Positions 10,801-22,800 of a stretch of 64,000 nucleotides of DNA are shown here, piece after piece (the stretch's first letter is position 1; each line of letters starts with the position of its first letter). The translations under genes and the position numbers were made by a program. The notes under the pieces are model-generated. The model was not told where the DNA came from. It did no database searches and saw nothing but the letters and a program-made list of their open reading frames with translations. This stretch comes from Maniola hyperantus (taxonomy: Eukaryota > Arthropoda > Insecta > Lepidoptera > Nymphalidae): NCBI RefSeq assembly GCF_902806685.2, contig NC_048556.1:1240001-1304000 (forward strand). The letters are read 5' to 3'.

Positions 10801-13800
10801 CACTTCGTTCATGGCATATCTTTTATCATAACGCCTTATTCTTTATACCTGACCTAAGCGGACCTAGTCAACCGAAATAGGGATGGTACCAACTTTTCAT
10901 CAAACGTCAAAACGTGAATGAATTACATAGATGTGACGTCATAAACATTTGACGTTCTTTTTTTGTTAAATCGATAATCTAAAATGGTAGGCTAACTTAA
11001 AATTAACAGTGGAAGTTGATTTTGCGAATTTTGGAAGACAGTACGCGGCCAAAAGTAATGGACATCGACCTTTAGAAGGAGATAGCAGATTTGTAGAGCG
11101 TTGTCCCTGTCGTTGAGACCTTCTGTTATCTATGGTTGAGACCGAGAAAACGTCATATAGGTATGACTGGTATGAGTGACAGAGACAACGCTCTACAAAG
11201 CCAACATGTGATTCTAAAGGCCGATGTACACTACTTTCTGAAACAATTTATCTTTGTCATAGGCACCATCCCTATAACGTTCTTTGTAAGTCTAGTACGC
11301 GATACGTTGAGATGGCAATCGGGGTATAAGGCGGGGGGACGCCCCGCACACCTGCACGACACCCGCGCTCACCCGCACCGGGTTGGCGCAGGTTTTGTGC
11401 GGGTGTGCGGAGCGTTCCCTCCCCGATTGCCATCTCGACCAGTCGCCCACTATATCTGCTTAGGTACCTACCTATTTTGTTTCCTTAGGTTTCCTTCGCG
11501 CATATTATGTACAAAAGCACAGCAAAATGTTACATCACCAATGAGGAAAATACATATCGAATAGCTTTCTCATTGAGTACAGAGTAGGTCGATATTTACG
11601 ATTACCTACAATTTCGAATGAATGTTTTATACCGCGCAGACTAAACCAAGGGCTTACTTCAGACAGAAACAGAAACTAATGTCTTCGTCTTTAGCGTTTC
11701 GTCTGCAGGAACTCCGTACAGTAGCCGGCAGAAAATATAGAGCGTTGTCTCTGTCGTTGAAACTGACAAAACGTCACATAGGTATGAGTGACAGAGACAA
11801 CGCTCTACGAAACTGAAACCTCTTTCACTCCGCTTTGCTCACTGTTTTGCAATGGAAGCACTTCTATGAAATTTACCAAAGCGAGCTCAACTTAGTCCGT
11901 ACGGAGTCCGCTCCGCTCGCAGTGGAAGGCGGCTAAAGGTCGATGTAGGTACAATATTTTCTGCTGGATACTGTACGCCGAATTCCATAATTATTTCGAC
12001 ACGGGACAAATCAAGCAGAATTTCACGAGCTGAAAATGTTGCACCAAATTTTTCTTCGGCGTTTTGTCCGCAGAGATTATGATGCTGTAGGGCGATTTCG
12101 TAAAACCTGCATCAATCATTATTACTATCTCAATTGTTGTGTTTGGCTGAATTTGTGCGATTCTTGTTGCAACAATGCATTGTAGCCAACAGTGAGGAGC
12201 GTCAACCAATCAGAGGTGGTTGCGATCGTGACATTGTAGCTGTCATTCTACCGCAATCGCGCAGTAAAATTTTGAATATGTCAAATGGAGTGGAATTCCA
12301 CGAGCGTTTTTCCTTTTGCCGAATTCGTCCGCAAATCGCAGGTCTACGCTGGCCTTAAACAGAAAAGTTCAAATACTTACATAGGTAGGTATTTGCGAAT
12401 TGCAATAACACAGCAGCTTGTAATAAAACTAGGTCGCGGAGTGGATTGTAGCACTTCTGCACAACCAAAACAACATCATAAACCACGCCAATCGTTTTTA
12501 GTAGTGTTACGCTTTAGCGCATCGCATTATTTTAGCAGATAAGTAACAACTAATAACAGGTAAAGTTGCTTAGTAAGTTTTCTCAAACTTTTCGAAATCT
12601 GATAAGTCAAAGTCAAATCAAATGATTTGACTTTGACTTATAAGATTTACCTACCTATTTTGAATAAATATACAAAATAGGTAGGTATACTATTTGGTAC
12701 CTTGCTAATTGTTGAAATCGTAAGATAAAATGATGATGATAATTACGTAAACTTAATACTAAAGCTACGAGGGTTCCAAACGCGTTCCAAAGTCTGAGAA
12801 GAAGCCCACAAAAACACAGTTACATATTTTATTGTTTAGGGCATCGATAATGGAGAGATAAATCGATATCTGACTTAGTTTTAGATCATAGAGTAATAAT
12901 CGTAATACGTTTGTATGGATAAGATTTTCTACTTTTTTTCTGAAACTTTTCTCGCGTGGAAGTCGCGGGCATCAGCTAGTATCTCCATAAATATTGAGCG
13001 TGTATATCCCTCAATGAATGCAAATTATAAGTGGTCAGGCGACACTCGACAGCCACAATCTGCTATTATCCAATCAAATACACATTTTTATTACCATTTG
13101 AGCTATATACTGGCGCTATTCATAGATGCCGCTAAGGTTTTGGTTCATTGCACTAAAGGCCTTTCATGGGAATGAAAATGAATAAAATGAAAATACATCA
13201 ATAATTATTATTATCTTATAAATGCAACAATTTATACTCGAAGAGTGAACAGTCAATATTTAGTTGAATTCGCTACGGAAGCAGTCTTGCCTGCGGCGAA
13301 TAAACGCTTAATTTATTCAATGTTTGTTTACCTAGGTACACCTAGGTACACCTAGGTACACCTAGGTATGAGCGAACAGATGCGGTGTATAATTATTTAG
13401 TTAGTAAATCAATCATTGCATAGTAAAACGAGACACGTATCTATTACACAGTTATTTCTGTCTTCACTTCAAGTTTGTGACTAACGATCGGTTGTTTTAT
13501 TTGCACACTTATAAATGGATACCTTCCTAATAGAATAGTTAGATTTTTTTTTCTACCTACCTTTCCACTTACCTACTTAGAAAAGTTTTTTATAAGTACA
13601 GATAAACTTTGACAAGACGTGCTTTCAAAGTTTTAACTACAAGGGAATCTATATTATACCATCCCTCTGTGCTATTACTACTCTATCTACAAGGTGGTAT
13701 AGGCTTATTGGGCTCTCTCTGTTACCTACGTAATTCCCATCGATAAGTCAATGGTGATTCCTTTGGGTGATTCCATACAAAATGACAATGACAAAAACTG

Positions 13801-16800
13801 AGTGGACGTTGACCATTTTTAGACACCAACCAATCCCAAACGGAAAGCTGGTGGAAAAAACGCCCAATCACAAAGGAAACTTTTCAAATGGATATCGAAT
13901 GTTTATTAAAATCATTTTTGGATTGGATTTCGAATGTTTTTCGAAAAGATTTTTGTGATTGGTTTGCCAGTCAAAATTATTAACGCCCACTGAGTTTTTT
14001 GTCTTTGAATGGGATTACGTAACAGATAGCAGATCTTCTGAAATATGCTTTGATAGGGCAACAAATTGTATTAGGAGGTAAGGTTTAGAGTTTAGACAGA
14101 CAAAACGGGCGACAGCGCCGCCGCGCCGCCACGTCGCGCGATGTGAAGCGCGAAACTCCCAGAAGAGTTTCAATCCAAGAAACTGTGTGCTGAAATACGT
14201 TGTTCTCGTAGCAGTCGCTACGCTACCATCGCGCTACGCAGTGTTACGCGCCTTTATAGTTTAAGAGCCTGCCCAGATGAGGCGTTTTACGCGCGAATAT
14301 ACTCGCGCGTTTCAATTTATATTGCGTCCAGATATCACGTTTTACGCGCGTTCCTACGCTGGGACGGATTCAGTTATAAACATGGACTCGGACACAGCGG
14401 AAACATGGACTCGGACTATTTCTTCACAGTTCCTACGTTTTATTACTCTATTTGAATAGTCTGAAGATTCCATATCCCATATAGAATATAAAAAGTCGTC
14501 TTCGTCTATAAAAAGTTCGGTATCTATGTTATCACGCTCCATTTCGCTAATAGCTGTAACATGTTATTAAATTTTGTAATACTTCCACTCGCTACGGATT
14601 TGCGCGTAGTACTGCCCCCCAATTGTGTAAGAATAACCATTTCATGGCTATCGCAATCGTCAAGAAATTCTGCCCTTTGATTGGCTGTGAAAAAATGTAA
14701 ACAGCGAATCAACCGATCAAAGGGCATAATTTCTTGACGATTGCGATAGCCATGAAATGGTTATTCTTACACAATGGGGGGGCTGGACGCAGTAATGGCG
14801 CCCCAGTATCTCTATTCTCGACTCGCACATAGAACGCGCGAGTGGAGAGTCTCGCTCATTACCGGCGTTTTACGCGCGAGTGAGGTAACGCGCGTCGTCA
14901 TCTGGACGGAATATATGTAGCTCTAGTATCTCGGGAACGCGCGAGGGTCTACGCGCGAGACAACTCGCGCGTAAAACGCCTCATCTGGACAGGCTCTTAG
15001 TGCTTGTCCAGAAGGAGCGTATTCGCCGCGATTCTCTCGTGCGTATCACGCGCGACCGTTTTGCCCAGAAAGAGCATACCTACGCGCGGGCCCGTATCAA
15101 AATTTTGGCGCTCCATTTCCCTGGATACGTGCATTCGCTCTGGTGTTCGCGCGTTAACTGGGCGTAACAAGGCGTCCCTAGTATCTCGACTCGCGCGCAT
15201 TACGCGCGAATCACGCGCGAGTCGAGAGTCTGGCGTATTGCACGCGATTTACGCGCGTATTTTAAATTCGCGCGATGCTTGTGGGCGCGTGTATTGGCGC
15301 CTAGTATCTCGGTAACGCGCGAATGAATTCGCGCGAAACGTTTCGCGGCGAATTCGCTCCTTCTGGACAAGGTCTAAGGGCGTTTGGGCACTCATCTGTG
15401 AAATCAAATTTCACGGATTTAAGTACTATTCGTATTTGTACGGATTCGTATTTTTACTGATTCCGTACAAATACGAATCGAATGAGTACGTATTTGTATG
15501 ACGGCCAACTTTGAAGAATCACGGATACGAACCGAATACGAATGAGTGCACCAAGGCCCTTATCCAGGGTTATTACAAAAATTATATTCTACACAATCTT
15601 TCACTATTATAGTACTTTCTATAATTATTTCTTCGGTGCGTTTAGCAAAAAAGTTTATTGTCACATTCATAATATAATAATACAAATGTTATTTTTAATA
15701 ATCATAATATTATTCATTGAGTCAATCACAACAATTTATGATTTCCTGAATTTACTTAATATGACATTGTGGCTAATTCCATTGTACACAATCTCTAAAC
15801 TCAACTAAAATGGCACATCCTAAATCTATTGCTATCCCTTTTATAATGTTGCTTGCGGAAAAGGATAGCACTTGATTTAGACCTGTTAATTTAGTTTAGT
15901 TTAGAGATCGTGTACAAGAGAATCGGCCCCACTCTTGCTGTATAAGTACATCTACATTTTAACCAAAGTTCTATTAAGTTTTCTGTAATAAAGAGTCAGC
16001 TAATCAGAGGGAATTACTGAAATCGTTATATTGTTGCAGCTGTCAAATAATATATGCGGTAGGCCTCACGAGTCGTGTACCTACAAACCAAAATCGCACC
16101 GTCCACCTCCAACCTCCACAGTATAATGCTAGGAATCGTCCTGTCGATATATTCGGTCGCCGTAGTCGCGCGTGTAGTCTGTGCAAGCCTTTAGGAATGC
16201 GACCGGAAGTTAGCGCACTATTTCAGTTTAGAAACGTGGATGCCCACCGCGAGTTCATTGCCAATGCACTGTACGTGGTACAAACTACAAACTACAAACT
16301 ATACATTTCCGCCGTAGGTATATCACGTGTGATGTATTGTTAAAGCTCTTCACTCGTACAAACTAATGCATACATATAGTATAAATGCAAAAGTGTGTCT
16401 GTCAGTTTGTATGTCTGCTAGCTTTTAACCGATTTGGTGAAAAACGAAGATGGATTGCATCCCGGGGACGGACTACTAGGCTACTTTGTAGTTATCCCGA
16501 AAATCCCAGGGGATTTTTAGAAACGTACATCCACGCGGACGAAATCTCGAACATCATCTGGTTATATCTGTTTCGTACCAAGTTTTTGACAAAACCTTGA
16601 GAATATCTGCTTACCTCTGGATTACCTACCTACTTTAGTAAGTAAATAATTAACTCTATGATTTACTTCTCGGTCACTAAGTACAAAATCACCGCACAGG
16701 AGGAGTTCGAGCTCTATATTACACATAGTTTAGTTGATATGAGGATACTATCCCCATTGCCTATCCCTGATCCTGAGCGGTAACTGCGCTAGTACCTGGC

Positions 16801-19800
16801 GGGCCTTTCTCTCAATGATTCGCCGCAAAATGTATAATGATAACAAGTAAGTAATATTGTCTGCTCATTGTCTAAAGTTTCTTATGATTTGGCTCCGGAA
16901 CTCACTCTAATATTATAAATGATAGTGTCTGTCTAACAGTGTCCTAGCTTGTCACGCGGCGGATCAGTATATAGTAAGTAGTAGAGTAGAGAGAGGAGTA
17001 GTAGTAGAGTAGCTTTCATCGCGGGAACGGATATCTAGGCTACTTTTTGTCCCGGAAAATCAAAGAATTTCCACGGGATTTTTAAAAATCTGAATCCACG
17101 CTAAGAAGTCGTGGACGTCGTCTTATTGGTTTAGAACGACTAGCGAGCTTGCATCCCGTGTACACTAATGTACGTCGTCTTATTGGTTTAGAACGACTAG
17201 CGAGCTTGCATCCCGTGTACACTAATGTAATTCATTGATGTGTTGTGGTTTGTGCAGCGAGTAACGTACTACATGATCCGCACGGCGCTGCTGGTGTCGT
17301 GGGTGTGGGCGGCCGCGCTCACGTGCGCGCCCATCATGGGCGTGGGCCTCTACTACGACGCCGCCAGCCACAAGTGCAAGCGGTACCGCGAAGCCACGTC
17401 CGGAGTCGACTTCGGTTACGCCGTCTTCTACGCTATGTTTGGTAAGTGTTGTGATCTGTTGTTGTTTAAATAGATGTTGGGGTCCCAAATATGATAGAAT
17501 GACAACCTCGCACCTGAAAGCGCAGCGTTGGCAGACCCCCTTAGGCTTACGCTGACATCAAACAAGTCACGGGCAGCCTTAGATATTCAACCAGCTTCCA
17601 TCGGATATAGGAATATTATGGCTTTGCTAGGAATTAAGTAGATAGGCAATTAATTATGCATACGCACTGAAAGTCGCATATATATTTTATGCTTCACTTC
17701 ACTTCGTCACTTTATTAATTTTCCAAATTATTTTGGTACCTACTTGTTTCACGTTTCAAATTATAATAGCAAAACGGATTAGAAGCAAAAGAAAATTATG
17801 CGAATCTTGAACATAAAATATTGATTCGCAAACTAAGAACATTTGAATGATCTCCATGATGATTGATGTCATTACATTGTTGGTCGCACAACAAGGCGTA
17901 ATGGCGTACTACAACAAACAAACTGGCGGATGGGACGTTGCTATGCAGTGAGTCGTGAGCTTCGGCGGAAGCTGCACGGTTGGAGCGGATGTCGGCGCGA
18001 GGGGGAATCACGGGAATGTGACAACTTATTTGCAAAAGCTCGTGACTCTAGGTTTCTGCGCAGGCAACTGCAACTTTTTTGTACCTAATGATCTTAATTT
18101 TCTTGATACTGGACCTTCATGGCAGGTTCTTTTCAGAAGGAAGATCATTCATTTGACGATTCTAAAGCACTTGTAAAAGATTTTTAAACAAATAACGAGC
18201 TAATGAGTAGGTAGGTGATGCTATGTGATTACCGTCACCCCTACAGATTTGCAGCACCAGAGGAACCGCCAATGCGTTGCCGGCTTTTCAGAAATTTGTT
18301 GATCCGCCCCTTGAATAACCCCATGTTGAAATCCACTGAACCTTCCTTCTGTGGTGTCGGGAATACCGCCGAAGAAAGTTGGTTCCACAATTTGCATCTG
18401 CGTGGAAAAAAGACTTTGTAGTGGATCTGGGATTTGAATAAAAAATGTCTACTCTATACTTCGAGTACTCTGGTACGGTGTTCCTAGCTTACTCTTTGTT
18501 GACAGGAACCTTCCTGTGCTTAGTGCTGGTGTACTGCAACCTGGCCGTGATCCGCGCCCTGTACGCCATCACGGCGCCGCGGAGTGGCGGGCCGCCCGTC
18601 GTGCGCCGCGTGTCCAAGCGCAGCTGCCGCCAGCGTGCCGCCAACGGCCACGCGCACCACAACGCGGCCACGGCCGAGGAGGTCGCCTTCAGCCGCCTGA
18701 TGGCCACCCTCTCCGTGCTCTTCATGATCTGCTGGCTACCGCAAATGGTAACACCTGCTCGAAAAATGCTGCATCAATCATGGCCACAATCTCAAATTGT
18801 TAAGATTGGCTGAATTTGTGGTATTCTTGGCGCAACAATGCGTTTCAGCCAATGGTGGGAGAGTGTCAGCCAATCGAGATAAGGTTTTTAGTACAAGAGA
18901 TATTTTCGAACGAATTAGTTTTTTTTTCCAAAATAGGGGACCAATTGTTTTTTCCACTAAACAATACAAACAATTGTTTTTTATTAAGTAACCAAACGTT
19001 TTAATTCTTGCGATGGCATGACGCATCTTACTAAAAATTTGGCGCTAAAAGTTCGCCAACCTGGCCGCCACTTCAGGGCCTGTCATTCTTGCTTAAAAGT
19101 TATAACGACAGGCCCTCAGGTGTCTGTTCGCATGCCGTCAGAATAGATGGGAGCCAAGTCAGCCAGGCGTGGAGTTTTTCCACAATAAAACTCAAACTAA
19201 CTCTTAGGATGACATAAAAGCGATGGCTCATGGTTCGATCAGTCACCAGGCGCGTTCAGGAGTGCCACGCTTTTTATATGAGTCTACTATAAGTCCCGAA
19301 AATTGCTAATGAGCGTGACCGCTATTTTAGTGACGTCAGCACTAGACTGTAGTTTCGAGCTGATGGTATATTTTTACTTAAATATACGTCAAAGGACGTC
19401 ATTTCGATCTTAATGAGACATGGTTCCAGCGCAATAGCAATTTGCGGGACTTATACCGTGATTTGTTTTCAGTACCTGTTTTATACCTATACCAATTTCA
19501 ACGCCATAAAGCTAAGTTTAAGTTGCATTGATAGCTCAACTCCACGCATACACAAAACCACAGAATAATAATATAATAGAACAAAACTATGACCGTCTAA
19601 TTTATAACGTGAAGTCTTCGTGAAGCGATCTGATTCAATCCCTAAATCAACTCAGCTTATTGATTGGATGCTTATTGCCGCTGATGGCGGCGGCGCAAGA
19701 CCGTGGCGTGTGGAAGCCCTACAAGAGACATATGTCCAGCTGTGGACTTCTATCAGCTTGATGATGATGATGATTGATTATTGTTATCAATCTGAGGCTA

Positions 19801-22800
19801 TAGTTGTCAGCCAAGCCACGCGCTGGATAGATCAGTATCGTGCTTCGTGTGTCAATGGGTGGTCGGTTAGTATTCTGCCGACGCCGTGTTGCGGTCACGT
19901 CGTGGTGTGGGATGCAAGTCAGTTCCTTCTGAACTTGTCCGACAACCTTGACACTCCATATCTTATGCGATCTTATGATTCATACTTCAGGCTAGTACTT
20001 ACTTCTTTGTTTGCCGGACTGCCTCGCAAGTCGCAAGTCTAATGGTACGCCTCCACTACTTATACCGGGATTCGGCAAATGATTCGACCTCACTTAATTA
20101 ATGTTACGATAGTTCGGCATTTCGCAAATCAACTCTTGAACTGGCCACACTATTCGGCATTCGATTTTGTGTTTGGAGAATCTTCTCCTAATATATAAAA
20201 GGAAAAGGGGACTGACTGACTGACTAACAGACTGATTGATCTCTCAACGCACAGCTAAAACCACTGGACGGATCGGGCGGAAATTTGGCATGCAGATAGC
20301 TATAATGACATAGGCATCCGCGGATTTTTGAAAAAGCAAGAAAGTGTCGGGTTGTGAAATTAAGAAAAGATTGTCGGAAATTCCAACCGAGTGATACCCA
20401 GCCAGGCGTGTTAGCTAGAGTTGTCTGTATAGCTTAGTAGGTATCTATATCCACATTTTTTTGCACATTTGCACTGCATGAATCAGCGGCGGTCGTAAAT
20501 TCTCAATGATGGTATCAATATTCAAGCCAACAGATCGTAGTATCACGAGCTATTTTTGTTTTTCACTTAGCAAGTGTACCGACGTAAATATTTTTAGGTG
20601 CGGATGCCGTGGGAATAATAAGCACAAATATTTTATTAAGTACGTACCTATGTTGCTAAAATGTAATACAAATTGATTTCGTTGCATGCATTAAACCAGG
20701 CTATCGATCACCTTTGGCGCGTTTTGGAACCCTCTTAGCTTTAGTTTTAACTTTACCTAATTATCACCAGTTCCTACATCATTATCTTACAAATTCAACA
20801 AGTGACAATCAAAGAGTGTACAATGTTACCTATAGTCCATACAAAATGACTCCTCACGCGCCATTTTAACTCTATGGATCAATTACTGGCATGTCAAAAG
20901 TACGGTTTATCTTTAAAATAAGGACTAAAATCGTACTTTTGACATGAAATTTGACGCAAAACGTTAAAATGGCGCGTGAGGAGTTAAATTTTACGCGTTA
21001 CATTTTGATTTGAATGAATTATTTGAGTTTTACTTTGTCAGAATCGTAACTATGAAGAAACATTCACGAAAAAAAACTATATTATTGGCTTGCGCTTGCG
21101 CACGCGAAACAGGAGATGATGCAGCGCGCCTACAAGGTGCCTATCCGTTCTTCTTTGAACAAGTACCGTGTACTGGTACCGACTTGTGCTGGGACACCCT
21201 GCTTGAACGAGAACACGTATCCTATAGATTTCGTGTGGTTTATTTGCGAGTCTCAAAATATTCGGTATTGCGTTGACTTAGAAGCTTGATTTTTTATAGC
21301 TCTAAGGCATCATCTAAGTATTGGATATGAGGTAATTTCAACTTGAGCCTTCCATGCATTCCTGAGAAAAAGGGGCTTGACCAGCCAGGCAACAAAGTGT
21401 TCCTTTTGAGGCACGGAACCCTAAAAAATATAGCGAGCGTGCGCTAACGCAGTTCAGTTCCGTATGTTTTGTGTTTGAATGAACGATAACAATTATGATT
21501 GTGGCAGCACTCGGCAGGTAGTTTGTATGCGATACGCGTCCTGATGGACAGCGAAAATATTTCATTGTTTCGACAAATGGCAATCGCATTAATTCCACAG
21601 CAATCGTTATTGTTATTTTTATTACTAGCGAACAATCGGGAAGCGAGTGGGCGAGTCATAATCGCCATCCATGAACATCTAGGCTCTATCTAGGTAGGCT
21701 GGAACTCGAGGAATTTGTTCCTAGTTACTTACTGTCATGACGTGCCCCTGGGATAGATAGACATTGAAATAGAGTAGGTATACTTATTTCACCCTTTTTC
21801 GAAAAGTGTCTTAATTTGATCCTAAAGTGATAAACTGCAACAAAATTGTATTCGATCGATAAGTGCAATAAAATGCATTTAAATTTGGTAAGCAACGGCA
21901 CGGTATTTATTACCGTGTTTTCAGTGATGTTACAGTCGGAATTTACCATAGCGTCATCAGCTTCGTGCGCTTAGAACATTTTATAGAACAGATTTTTCTC
22001 GCTTGGTGTGAAATACCGACTTGTGAGGGAATGCAGCTGGCGTGAGCAGACCTGGAATAATTGAGGTGAAAAATACCAGCTTGGCACTCTTGTTTCTTCC
22101 TCCTCTTCCTCAGTTGCCTCATACATTTTCAGATGTTCGATTGCTGAATTGGTGGTGATTGCGATCGTGACATTGTAGCTGTCACTTTACCGTAATCGAG
22201 CACCCGCTTATCTATAATACACTTTGTCTTTCCTACATCATTGCGTTAAATACTGCTCAGTGCTCAATAATTGAATTTCATCTGTCACTCAAGGAAACCG
22301 TTCACATTTTGTGGATCCGAATGTCTATTTTCCGGGTGTCAAACACAGTTCAATATTCCGCATGTTTGCGCGGAAACGGGACCGGCGAAGGGCGATTAGC
22401 TCAAGGGCTATCGATTTGATCGTCTCAGCTGTCTCCGTCACATGATATGCCGCATCCTACATTTTTACATTGTTTTATATTGTGTGCTGTTTTCACGTGG
22501 CACTACAATATTTTGTCCGAAATCCAAATACAAGCTGCCCTTAGCTTGCAAATCTGCAAAACTCATTGCATTCGTAGTTTCACGCATCCGTCAAATACGA
22601 TTCGGATGCGTGCACACGCGTACGTACCTAGTACCTACAATACGCGGCCGAAAGTGATGAACATCGGCCTTTAGAATGACATTTGATATGTATGAGTGAC
22701 AGAGACAACGCTCTACAAAGGTAGAGCGTTGTCTCTATCACTCATACCCATATGACGCTATGTCGGTCTAGACGACCGAGACAGTGCCCTACAAATCTGC

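Noticed and set aside
13330..13369. CRISPR-like array
   Set aside because: Units are contiguous 10-bp repeats without spacers in a eukaryotic intron.
14997..15315. Overlapping ORFs of 67 and 103 aa on opposite strands
   Set aside because: They come from the palindromic CGCG-rich element, whose repeated words keep frames open on both strands.
19620..20042. 140-aa ORF as a host gene
   Set aside because: Its middle is the RTE LINE 3' end with a (TGA)n tail and the rest shows no domain; the frame is chance.
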